Program-made: the position numbers and the translations under genes
Origin: Crotophaga sulcirostris
Lineage: Eukaryota > Chordata > Aves > Cuculiformes > Crotophagidae
Reading direction: 5' to 3'
DNA length: 64,000 bases
NCBI GenBank assembly: GCA_013397455.1
Contig: VYZB01000280.1
Location: 452,492 to 516,491, forward strand
Part shown: positions 53,053-63,000 of the stretch, piece after piece
How positions within the stretch are numbered: the stretch's first letter is position 1
How the letters are laid out: each line of letters opens with the position of its first letter
The notes under the pieces: generated by a model
What the model was told of the DNA's origin: nothing
What the model saw: only the letters and a program-made list of their open reading frames with translations
The model's database searches: none

Positions 53053-54136
53053 CCTATATCAGAGGCAAGCAAGCACGGATTCTCCCCAAGCCTCTGCTTT
53101 GTAGCCACTGTCAGACAGTTACGGGAAGCCAGGATGATGAACACATGAGTCATTGTGGCGAGATGCTCTCCTGGGAGGAAGGAGCAAGAGTTTCCTCACA
53201 AGAAGTAGCTTTTTTCCACTGTAAATCTTCTAAGCACAGTGATGAGTCTGAAAGGTCACTGGGGCTTGGCACTGGCTTGGCAACTGAGAGCCAGATGGCT
53301 TTAATGGGAAAGAGGATAACTGTCTACTTCTAAGTGCCTCTCTGCTAACAGGCTTCATCTATAGCTTGTCTGGTACACTATGGACCAGTTTCTTCATCTC
53401 CTGGCTGCTCTAAGGTAGGCAGAGGTCAAACATAGTCTTTTGCAGAGCTGGAAATCCTTGTCTTACCTAAGGGAAAGTGTATTTTGTCTTCGGCTTCAAC
53501 AAGGGAAGGATTTTCAACCAAGATCTCCATTTGTATCTTGACAGTGGATCTCTAGCAAATAGCGAACTAAATCTGCACGTATTCTGAGGGTCCTAAGTGG
53601 AACCAGAGCTTTTGAAGTTGCGGTGAAGGTCCTGAACACGCATATCATCAGTGCTTTGCCACCGTGCAGATTTCAGCTTTGCCATTCAAATCAGTGGAGT
53701 TCCTGATATGAGTCAGTTCCTTCCACACACAGTTATTATTCACTGAAGTCCCTTTTTCTGGATTTGAGAGAAGAGCATCAACATTATAAAGGGCATGTAG
53801 ATAGGAAACCCTTCATCTGGAGAAGATTTGCAGCATTCCACGACAGAGATGACACTGCTCTAGTATCTGTGGTACCCAAGAGGAAAGCACTCTAACACTG
53901 GAAATTTGAGCACTCTCAAGATGCTCTGGAGGGTGGGAGATAACATCTCACAAAATCAGATATGCACAGCTTTAGCCCATACAAGACTGACCTCTTCAAA
54001 AATGCTACCACAGTCAGAGGAGAAGTTGGTTGAAAGCAAAGAGACTGCCAGAAGAAGGGCAAGAGGAGAAGTAGCATGGTGAAGATGACCAAAAATACCC
54101 CTCTGCAATTGTCCCTCAGCACTTCCATAACACTAA
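53053..54136 (-). CDS. Putative upstream exons of the same minus-strand gene, one membrane-like segment
   Basis: Four candidate exons can be read: 54136-53952 (185 nt), 53551-53467 (85), 53283-53200 (84) and 53107-53053 (55). Donors read GTGAGA, GTAAGA, GTGAGG and GTGATG. Acceptors read 'ttcctttgtcttctag', 'ctatttgctag', 'tctggctctcag' and 'ctgtctgacag'. Intron phases are 0, 1, 1 and 2, and every junction including the one into the exon ending at 52442 stays in frame, giving about 296 residues. The first exon encodes a hydrophobic stretch (GVFLVIFTMLLLLLPFFW) fitting one membrane span. The middle exons are Ser/Pro/acidic (PSPSDLSDSS). No start codon or 5' exon is established, and sites were chosen by eye, so part of the agreement may be selection. 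I do not recognise the family. A decaying pseudogene is possible, although no frameshift is needed. Confidence 0.33.
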
Positions 54137-54170
54137 CTAGAAGACAAAGGAACAACCCAATGACACCAAC

Positions 54171-54420
54171 CATAATAATAGCTTTCCAAAGTCCATCTAG
54201 CTCAGTATTTTGTCACTAAAAGTAGCCAAAACCAGATGCCTAGGGAAGAGTTTAAGAATACAATAAACATGCTGTGATTTCCCCCCCCTGAATATTCTCC
54301 CAGCCTCAAAAAAAAATGCAGCTCAGGGATTTCCTGAGCTGAAGGAGGTGTTGTCTTTGTATTAAATAGGACTCATGGGATTTCCTTTCTACAGACCTCT
54401 ACACTGTCCCTCAGTTAATA
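54171..54420 (+). repeat. Ancient interspersed repeat (family name uncertain)
   Basis: The phrases 'aaagtccatctagctcag', 'agccaaaaccagatgcc', 'ctcccagcctc' and 'cagggatttcctgagc' appear in the order I know from an old interspersed repeat shared by birds, turtles and crocodilians (consensus-like 'ggtccatctagcccagtat'). The exact family name is not certain. The copy is heavily diverged. It contains a hairpin, CAGCTCAGG (54319-54327) against CCTGAGCTG (54333-54341). It ends about 35 bases upstream, on the minus strand, of the putative membrane-segment exon. Confidence 0.45.
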
Positions 54421-54429
54421 AAAAAAGAA

Positions 54430-55770
54430 TAGAAAAAAACATTGCAACCTATATTGATGATTAGGTGTCAGCCTAAAATGCAGGGAAAGAAATCTAAATG
54501 AATTCACCCACACCTAAAAGCCAAGTCAGAGAAAGCCCTGTTTCTTCCTTTGACAACAACATCTTGATTCATTAACAAAAGTTCTGCAGTGAAATCTTTC
54601 CCCTGACTTAATGGGACTGTGCTCTAACATCCTTGGAAGGATTATTTCAACACTACAGGCTGAATCGGTTGGTTCATTAAGCAGCAAAGGTTGAGAAAAT
54701 CCCCAAGAGATTTCTTCATTGAACATTACTATTACTTCTACAAAATGTTTCCCTTGATTTTTCAACCAGCTGCAAGTGAGTTTTTTCTTTTAAAGCAAAT
54801 GAATCAGGGACCCATCAGCACCCAAACACATCTGTGTGGAAGTGTTAATGGGCCTTTTGGGGGGAACCTGAGAGTTGGAGAATGGTATTTAAAGGCATTT
54901 GACTAGGAGGGACCTTGGAGGATATAAGTCCTTCCTCATCACACATCTGGAAGTGGCTGCAGCTGTACATTTTACCACAAAACCACTTTTATAAGGAATT
55001 TGCCATTTGCTCTGTGTTGTTCCCAGTGACATGCAACCTGGGCAAACACAGAATCTCACACACAAAGTAATGACCCTTTTGCACATCCCTCCCTGGATGG
55101 CATCCAAAGAATGCTGCTAGAGATTTCCGCTCCACTGGAGAAATTGGTGAGTGTATTCAGCAGGACGTGTCTGGGCAGAAGACTTGGCCCAGAGGACCTG
55201 CCTCAGCCTAATTTCTGAATCAGGAATTTCTTCTTGGCTTAAGCAAAGTTAATTTTCTTTGCCACTCTTGGTAATCATTATAAAAAATTAATCACTCCAA
55301 GATTTCTTTTTCTTACTATGTCTCTCTTTTACTGGCTTGACTCTACCTTGTGTTACCTTTCCTGCACTTCTCAGGCATACACTAACACACTAGAAACCTA
55401 AACTCCAGACCAGTTGCAACATTTTCATTGCATATCACAAATACAAGACTCTCATCTGTGGTGGGAGACAGACATCATCATGGGATGCACCTCCAATTCA
55501 CTTCAGCACCACTGATTCTTTTGGCAGTCATATCAAAATTGGGCATAAAAGGATCAAGAAAAGAATTATACATCTTAGCAGCTCCTGGCTGGCAGTCCTT
55601 GTATGACCAGTATCATGCAAAACAACTGCAAGAAAAAGACACAGAGATGCAGTCCTGCTCCTGCAAAAAGAGCAAACACAGCATGACAAAAAATTTGATA
55701 CCAAATAGATGTTCAAAATTTAGTTTATAGCTCTAAAAAGCAACCACTTGCATGTACAATTCCTTATCTA
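54430..55770. other. Unassigned stretch, possibly containing upstream exons
   Basis: On the minus strand an 'actcacttgcag' acceptor near 54758 precedes an 80-codon open frame (to 54526). Another pair of acceptor-like tracts ('tgctctttttgcag', 'gtctttttcttgcag') lies near 55630-55670. Neither leads to an exon whose end phase and donor fit the exon chain at 54136. I therefore leave this stretch without a gene call. Confidence 0.4.
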
Positions 55771-55779
55771 ATGAGTGGT

Positions 55780-56200
55780 TCATCCAGCAAATCTGTGTCT
55801 CTCCAATTTAGAGAGCAGAATGTTTTGTAGGATAGCGTCAAATGCTGTGCACAAGTCCAGGTAGATGATGTCAGTTACTCTTCCCTTATCCACCAATGCT
55901 TTAGCCCCATTAAAGCAAATTCGTCAAGCATGATTTGCTCTTAGTGAAGCCATGTTGGTTGTCACCAATCACCTTCTTATTTTCCATGTACCTCAGCAGA
56001 GCTTCCAGAAGGATCTGCTCCACGATCTTGCTGGACACAGAAGTGGGAGTGACCAACCTGTTGTTCCCCGAATCTTCCCTTTTTCAAAACTGGGGGTTAT
56101 GTTTCCCCTTTTCCAGTCAGTGGGAACTTCACTGGGCTGTCATAACTTCTCAAATATGATGGATAGTGGCTTAGAAACTTCATCTGCCTGTTCCGAGGGA
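55780..56200 (-). mobile_element. CR1 LINE fragment from the ORF2 reverse transcriptase, antisense
   Basis: Plus-strand phrases such as 'agtccaggtagatgatgtca', 'gtgaagccatgttggttgtc', 'ccttttccagtcagtggga' and 'tcaaatatgatggatagtgg' are the reverse complement of the CR1 reverse-transcriptase coding region. On the minus strand the palm-domain motif with the catalytic first Asp (normally like YLDFxKAFD) reads as YLDLCTAFD at about 55836-55866. Frameshifts and stop codons interrupt the frame, so the copy is dead. Weak similarity to more 5' CR1 sequence may continue to about 56465 ('cagacaccacaatgataaca'), which would imply an internal deletion. Confidence 0.88.
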
Positions 56201-56209
56201 TGTCTGTCT

Positions 56210-58740
56210 GAATTATTCCTGAAACTTGAAGACAGGCAAGGCAGAAGGTGCAACTGGGCTTAGAATTGGTGTTTCTGACCTCCCAGCCAGTGTTACTTGA
56301 GTAAGCCTGAAGTCACCTAACACCACAAGGGCAGAAGAAGTGACCGGTTTCAGCTACGTTTTAGCCATACAGAAAAGGGTAATTTGTCTGGGAGAGGTTT
56401 CCCAGTTTATTTCTATGCAGACTCACATTCAGGAGGCACCTCCAGACACCACAATGATAACACCAGGCATGAAAACCTTTTTTTTTCCCCCTAGAAAACA
56501 GCAGGGAGAAGAGAAGAGAAGAGACTGGAGGAGTGTCTGCCCTGACTCTTGTTTCCAGCCAGGTCCTTTAAAACCACCCACAGTTGCACCACCCAGGCCT
56601 TTGAGGGCAACGCAGTGTATGTGGAAGTGCACATAATCAAAAGGAGGTGGGAAAAGTCTGGAATATGGAGGAGAATGGCACCGAGTCATCACAGTGGCAG
56701 GGCAGATAAAAAGAAGAGGGAAAGAAGCTCTTCATCACGCAGAACTGCCAAATTCCTCACTTCCATGACAAATACAAATACACTTTGCCACCTCCTTGCC
56801 TTGGCTTTGTGGCCTACAAGCCCAGGACTTCCGCATAGCCTCAGACTAATTGACATTTAAATCGTTAGCAGGGCACCAAATTAGTTTTAGGGCCTCCTTC
56901 ATCCTTGGGCTGCTGGCTTGTTTTTGTAGCCCCTGTCCCAGAGAGGAGGCCTTACTCATTGTTAATGAGGCATTTCAGCACCTACTCATGATCGTTATTG
57001 GTCTCTAATGAGGGCAAAGGTGTTTGTGGTATTTGACCACTTGCCTAATTAGTTTATAGCACAAATGCTTCCCTGCTGAGTAGGAGATTTATGAGCCTGA
57101 GTTTGTCCCAGAGAGCAGCACTGGGAAGGGAGCTGGCGGCTCCAAACATTACCGGTTTCTCAAAGTACAACTCCCACCTACCAGTGTACTCCCCTGGTAA
57201 GACATCAAAAAAACCCAGCTGGGGAGCTTCAGGGGAGCAGCACCACCCCGGAGAGCACAGCTTGCTGTCCCCGTGACTCAGGGATGTGGGTCTTCACCCT
57301 GCGCATCTCTGAGGACAACAGTAGGGATGAAGGTCGAAAGCGCTAGAGTTCAGCCATTCCAAAGAGCCTTGGGCAAGGTTGTTTTTCCCTTGATGCTTCC
57401 AGTGCACAGCAAAAGAGGGTCAACTGCTAATGTGAAACCTCTTCCAACTCAGTCCCTGGCTTGCAAACTCCTTGGAAGCCATGATCCACTCTACCAAACA
57501 GCTGCTCCATGCTCTGGCTATCACTGGACACCCCTTGTTGGCGCTGAGCATCAGGCAAGGATGAAATCCTGTTCCTGTGTTTGGAGGAGCATGTTTTTAC
57601 ACTCCTGTGGTGTTGAGATGCCAACACCACGAGTTGTACCGCTGCAGACGGATACAAAGACAATACCCCCAGGTTTTCATTCCCCTCTCTGAAGCCATGT
57701 TTGGGTAATCTACAAACTGGTTTTACTTGAGTTTTGCATCATGACTTTGCCTGATGTCCGTGGCAATGCCAGGAGGGTGTCACTTGAGATGGGAACAAAC
57801 TTGATGTGACCTGGGGTCACAGTGTTCCTCACAGCTGACAATCAGCATCACCATACACCAAGGATGATTCTGCATCCTCAGTTTTGGTTGTTTCAAAGAG
57901 CACATTGCATTTCATTGTTAATGGGAGAACAACTGCAGCGGAGCTTCAGAAACTCCTCACATTAAACACTTCAGAGAAAGGATCAGAAATTCAGAGCTTT
58001 GACTGAATTGCTACTGAAACCTTTGGGACTGGAAATCCCCAATGCAACTGCAGTACCAAGAGAAAAGCTATTATTTGTTGACAACCTCTTGAAACCATAC
58101 AACTCAAAATTGTCCAGTGACTGGAAATGATTTCCTTCAAAATATTCAGCTAATTAAAAAAAATGTTATAAATGCATCTTGGATGCTAAAAATGGTTTGC
58201 TTTGCTTCCAACTATTAGATTCTTTCATATACATTTTTAAGTAAGATTTAGAATAATCTTCAATGAAAAGTGGTTGCAACCAGCCTAAGAATGCCTTCCT
58301 CATAAAATCCAAAAGCCTTAACATGTAAATAATGTGATATAAATGAAAAAATAGAAACAAACCCAGCGCGTACACCCAAATCAGCTTCATACACATCCAT
58401 GTCTTCTACGTGAGATGAAAAGAACACTTAACACAAAACACGTTGCACAGCTTAGCCTTGCCATGGCTGAGCTGGCGACCCCGGGACTGCTCCCATGAGC
58501 TGCCACTATGTCTGGCGCTGCGGTCCCCAAGATGCTCAGCTACCTGAAGGCAGGCACTGTCTCCAAGATGCAACCCCCCTTCCAATGACCTCTTTTTTTC
58601 TGTTTGCCTCAGCAGGAAACATAGTTTGTTTGGTTTTTAAATCACAGCAAATAACTTAATGCAAAGCAGGAGCAAACAAGCAGCAGGGCTTGCCAGACGC
58701 ATAGCATCTTTCCTGCCTTTTGCCTGCAGCTGTACCGTTT
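56210..58740. other. Non-coding stretch with a possible regulatory element
   Basis: Apart from possible extra CR1 sequence up to about 56465 and the ATTA-rich block listed separately, no exon is supported. An AT-rich minus-strand frame at 58166-58396 is hydrophobic but has no start context or splice support. Confidence 0.5.
56850..57090. promoter_or_regulatory. Candidate non-coding regulatory element rich in homeodomain-type sites
   Basis: Within 240 bases there are repeated ATTA/TAAT cores: 'actaattgac', 'aaattagttt', 'gttaatgagg', 'tctaatgagg' and the palindrome CTAATTAG (57045-57052). There is also an inverted CCAAT ('attgg') and a 'ttgaccac' motif. Low simple-repeat content and dense developmental-type sites are typical of vertebrate conserved non-coding elements. 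Conservation cannot be measured here, so this is inference. Confidence 0.25.
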
Positions 58741-58746
58741 CCCTTT

Positions 58747-58953
58747 TCATTTTTTGTTCCTGCGAGTGTTTGGACTGAGTTCATAAATCAATTCCGACAG
58801 TCCCAGTTGGTAAACGTGACGCCAGCCCATGTAGGGGACTGTGAAAACCAGCATCACTGCTGCTAGGAAAAGTCCTAGCTTGACTGGCATCACAATGGGT
58901 CCTGCCCTTTCTCCTGGTTTCCCACTCTTCTTCTCCCAAAAGACACTTGCCAT
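58747..58953 (-). CDS. Small ORF, 68 residues with one membrane-like segment
   Basis: An ATG in good initiation context (G at -3, G at +4) opens 68 codons ending in TGA at 58747. The frame is open for a further ~30 codons upstream. The product would begin MASVFWEKK, followed by a polar Gly/Lys/Glu part and a hydrophobic stretch at about residues 24-43 (VKLGLFLAAVMLVFTV...). After a short amphipathic part it ends in a basic tail (TRRNKK). The layout resembles small single-pass membrane or mitochondrial proteins, but I recognise no family. It could instead be the last exon of a longer transcript: a weak acceptor ('gattttgtag') precedes the open frame. No AATAAA was seen on this strand in the next 600 bases. 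Chance remains a serious alternative. Confidence 0.22.
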   Translation of the reverse strand: MASVFWEKKSGKPGERAGPIVMPVKLGLFLAAVMLVFTVPYMGWRHVYQLGLSELIYELSPNTRRNKK

Positions 58954-59360
58954 TACAGGGCCATAGGGTGTCAGCAAAGCCCCGGCTCCTCTACAAAATC
59001 CTCACACTACACAAATAATCAATGTTAATCTTCTCACCCTATTTTCCTCTTTTTTTCCCCGATTTCCATTCACTAGTCCTTGATGGGCACCCACACGGGT
59101 TGTCCAAAGGTTGCTCACAACAGTGGTTCCCAGTGCATTCCCCATTCCTACCCTGGTGCATCCTGCTTCTGCCCCAGTGCCATGAGTTTGTCAGCAGCAT
59201 CGGTTTATGGTGGTTGTTCAATAAATTGAGGACAAGTGGAAAAATCACCTTCCAAGCAGGAGGTAACGAGATGCAATTCTGTCTATACGGGACAATAAAT
59301 CACCTCTTAGATTTTTCTAGCCTTAAAATATGTAGAGTAGAGAACAAGGACGTGGTTGAT

Positions 59361-59510
59361 GAAGGAAGATTGAAAAGACTGAGGTTACTTTTGCCGGAAG
59401 GAAAAGACGACAGTTGAAGAAAGATGCAATAGCAGTCTTCAGATACATGGTGAACAGGAAAGTAATAAAATATGCTCCACATCCATGGTGAATAAGAAAA
59501 GACATGCTTG
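59361..59510 (+). mobile_element. Very old CR1 remnant, sense
   Basis: The order 'gaagattgaaaagactga', 'gatgcaatagcagtcttcag', 'atacatggtgaacaggaaag' and 'tccacatccatggtga' matches the 3' region of old CR1 subfamilies shared by birds and turtles (consensus-like 'atagcagtcttcaaatacat'). It is much more diverged than the three 3' ends at 24.7-33.8 kb, and the terminal 8-mer tail is not recognisable. It is a remnant with no coding capacity. Confidence 0.55.
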
Positions 59511-59920
59511 AAGATATCCACCACCACAGCCTAAACCATGAATCATGCTTTACAGGCAATATCACATTCCTGAAGTCTCAATAAATGCACATTTTGGACA
59601 GGAACAAAGTTCCTCCATCATCCAGGGCCAACACATCTCACCAAAGCTTCTCAGCACCCTCAGGATCTTTTTAGCTATAATTGTTTCATTCATTAGCTGG
59701 AGATCATTTGATGTTTAATGATAACACAAATAAGACGACACAACAGTGTAGTGGAGGAGGAGAAGGCAAAATACCATATTTGTCTGAAAATTTAGGTGAG
59801 GGTTGGCAAGGGTAGAACTGATTGAGTCCAACGAGGGGTACATGCTGGAGTCAGCTTGGTACCAGCAAGTTGCCACTGGATGGGGATATTCAGCAGTTAG
59901 TTCTTCTGCTGCCCTGTTAG

Positions 59921-60003
59921 GTGATGATCTTGGTCAAGCTCGTTCACTGCTCTGTGCCTCACCTCCACTCACCTGCAAATTGGGCGCAATGCTACTGCGC
60001 GCC
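59921..60003 (+). repeat. MIR/L2-type relic, sense
   Basis: 'gatcttggtcaag', 'tctgtgcctcacctccactc' and 'acctgcaaattgggcgcaa' follow the order and spacing of the MIR/L2 tail (consensus-like 'cttgggcaagtcact', 'tctgtgcctcagtttcctc', 'atctgtaaaatggg'). Divergence is high, as expected for an ancient amniote element. Confidence 0.55.
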
Positions 60004-60009
60004 TATGCA

Positions 60010-63000
60010 ATGCATAGGGACCTGGGTGCTACACATGGAGAAAGAGGACATAAAACCCACACACTGTTACCCTGTTTTCAGTTTAATCTACATGGACAGC
60101 CCCTTGTTTCTGATTCCCAATATGTCAAGTCCTAGGAGAAAGCCTAGTGAAGTTGCTTAAATGGTGAGGAGCTCAGCATCTCTTTCCTACTGGGCTTTCA
60201 ATTTAAAAAGCATTACACAGATGTAATTGGATTCAATTGCTACTGCACATGCCATCTGGGTCTGCAGCCACTGAGTAATACTCAATATCACAAAGATTGT
60301 GTTTGGCACAGTCCCTAATGAGGGCAGCTGCAGCCCAGCCCAGCCAAGAAACTGTCAAAAAAGGACAATCAAAAATAATTATGTAAAAAAAAAAAGAAAA
60401 AAATATAATTGCCACAAAAACAAACTGGCAATACATTTACTTCATACGCCCACAGAGGACAAGTTGGATGTTTAATGTGGCCTGCTTTAAATCAGGAAGA
60501 TAATACTTGATTGTGGGAGAAAGTAACACAGGGCAGCTGCTGACAGGCAAGGCCCAAAGGTGTAAAATCAATGCATGCTTTGCCTCCACCACTGAAAAGA
60601 TAGAGACCATTGCAACAGCCACACCGGCAGCCCTTGCACGAAGGGTGCACCTTTGCAGTGCCGTCACCCACCCTGCAGTCACAACACTTCACAGCTCTGA
60701 CATCTCCGCAGCTTCCACCGAGGCTCCAGAAAATCTCCAAATGAGACCTAACCTGTTTAACCACCAAGAAACATCTCAAACATGCAACATCAGCACATGC
60801 TAAAGAGGAGCGCTTTGCCCCAAGAGAGGAGCTCTTTGCCCAAAAAGCCTGGAGTTGTCTGCACAAAACACCTGCTATTGGCTCCCTTTCATTTCCAGCT
60901 GCTAAATAACTGCTCAAACTTCTGCTACATTTATATCACACCTTCTCTGAATTTTCTCCTGCCAAGTAAGACCTTCCTGCAGCTTCCCATGGAAAATCTT
61001 CAATGCCAGTGCATCAAAGAATGTAAGCCATGACCTCTTGTTGAAGCACACTTGTTGTCTGGTCGAATGAGGCTGGTTGGAGATGGCAACTCTCTTTTTA
61101 AAATTTCAAAATAAAGCACATTAAAAATCCAGCAGTGAAGTCATTTAATAACTGAAGCAAATCTGAACTCCAGACCCACACTGGCAGTACATACTTCCTC
61201 TCCATCCTTTTTTCCTTGAGAAACTCCTTCAGAAATGTGGGTCAGGTTTCAGCCTTTTGGTTGAGGTTACCAGCACAGTTGCCAGTTACACCACTCGTGA
61301 TAGCAGTTTTTGCTGTGTGGGCGTCTTTTCTACCATGTCGGCGACTGAGATCCACCACCTTGGTTTCCATAAGTTACCAAACCCTCATCAGCCGTTAGGG
61401 CTTTTTGGTCATGAGCTGGATGCTAACCATGAAAGACTCCACACAGCACATTACCAACCTCCTGAGCTGCCCCATGTTCTCCGGACCTGGGTATTAACTG
61501 CTCTCCTCTACATCATTTTGTGGTCTGTGGTGTTCTCAGAGGAGCCCAGCTGAGCTGTAAGAACCCTGTGTGTAATCAAACAAGGAGGGAGCAGATAAAG
61601 CTACGACTTTTTGGATGCAGCTCCAGAGAGCACAGATGGACCGAGAGAGCAGCACCTCCCTCTGAGACCCTGCCTGCATTGCCTCTTCATTACCATGCAG
61701 TTACTTCTTGCTGGAGGCTTCCTGAGATGTAATTATTTCTATTGCATGCCACTCTGCTCTTGCTCAGATAAATTATAAACTGTGATTTTAAAGTTAATAA
61801 ATAAAAATGCAGAATGGAGATGATCTGTTGCAGAACATAGTGCATTCAGTCACAAGGACCTTCATTAACGCTCTCTCGTGCTCTGCAGCAGGGGGCAAAG
61901 TGCACACAGGGTAAGCTATGCACTTTTAGGGACCAGAACCTTGGCTATGTATTCTCATTACCAATTCAAAATTTGCAATCAGAGCATCCTCACATCCTGC
62001 TGGCAATACATAATTTAGAGGCAGGAGTCTCTGCTCTTTGCTACAGACATAACTTCCACTGACTACAGGGAAAACTGTGTGGCATTAGACAGAAGGAAGA
62101 AGAGAACTAGAAAATTAATTTGAGTTATCCGCTGCTTTGGCAGTCAAATGCTGTTTTTGTTTTCAGAGACTCAGCAGGTAAGTATTCGACCATGACATTC
62201 ATCTCCAAATTTGAACTTTCCCAAAGTTCATGGGTATGAGGATGCAAGGTTTTGGTTTAGCAACAAAGCCTGGCCTTCAATTTCTCTCAAGTGCAGGGAT
62301 ATATGGAACAAAGTACAGTTTCTGGTGCATGTCTAGGAAGCATCCTGAAGCAAGCAGGGAACCTGACCCAGTGAGCCATGCACCAACATCGTCACGCAGG
62401 AGATAGGCATGAGACACGTGCTAGGTACCCCCATAGCCAAGGGGAACCCCATGAGAAGTTCATCAGGTATTGAAGAGGTCCAGAAAGGTAAGAAGTTGAC
62501 CCAGGACTTGAACTTTCTCCTCCATTATCAACTTGCTTAGCAAAAATTTTTTTCTTTCCTTTGCCACATCTCTACTCTCTGTCCATAAAATGGCAGCATC
62601 TTACAGCCCAAGAGTGCCAAGAAGGTAAATAAACAAGAGAGTGAAGCACTTGGATATTTGCATGCTGCAGCAGCCACAGCTCATCACATGAAGAACTGAA
62701 GATGTTAGAACAAGTAGCACTCTACATACTTGATCTTTTTACCCCCCCTCATTTCCATTTCCTTATAATGGCTCAAAAGCAACTGGACCATGATGTTTCC
62801 GACTCTTTGTCTAAATTCAGAGAAGAAAAAATGTAAACATTCAAGCAGCATCTACTCAGCCACTTCACTAACTGGCAAATGAGACAAAAACCCCTCCATC
62901 GTACTTTCCCCATATGTTCATGAGTACATCAAGTGTTTAAGATACCAACCACAACACTGCATTAACTGTGCTCCCCACAAGATTACTGTGTGTAGCTGGA

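Noticed and set aside
54526..54765. Possible upstream exon of the minus-strand gene candidate
   Set aside because: A good acceptor precedes it, but no donor of proper strength gives the phase-1 end needed to join the exon at 54136.
55528..55716. Further upstream exon candidates behind strong pyrimidine tracts on the minus strand
   Set aside because: Acceptor-like tracts exist, but the following frames are short and no donor in the needed phase was found.
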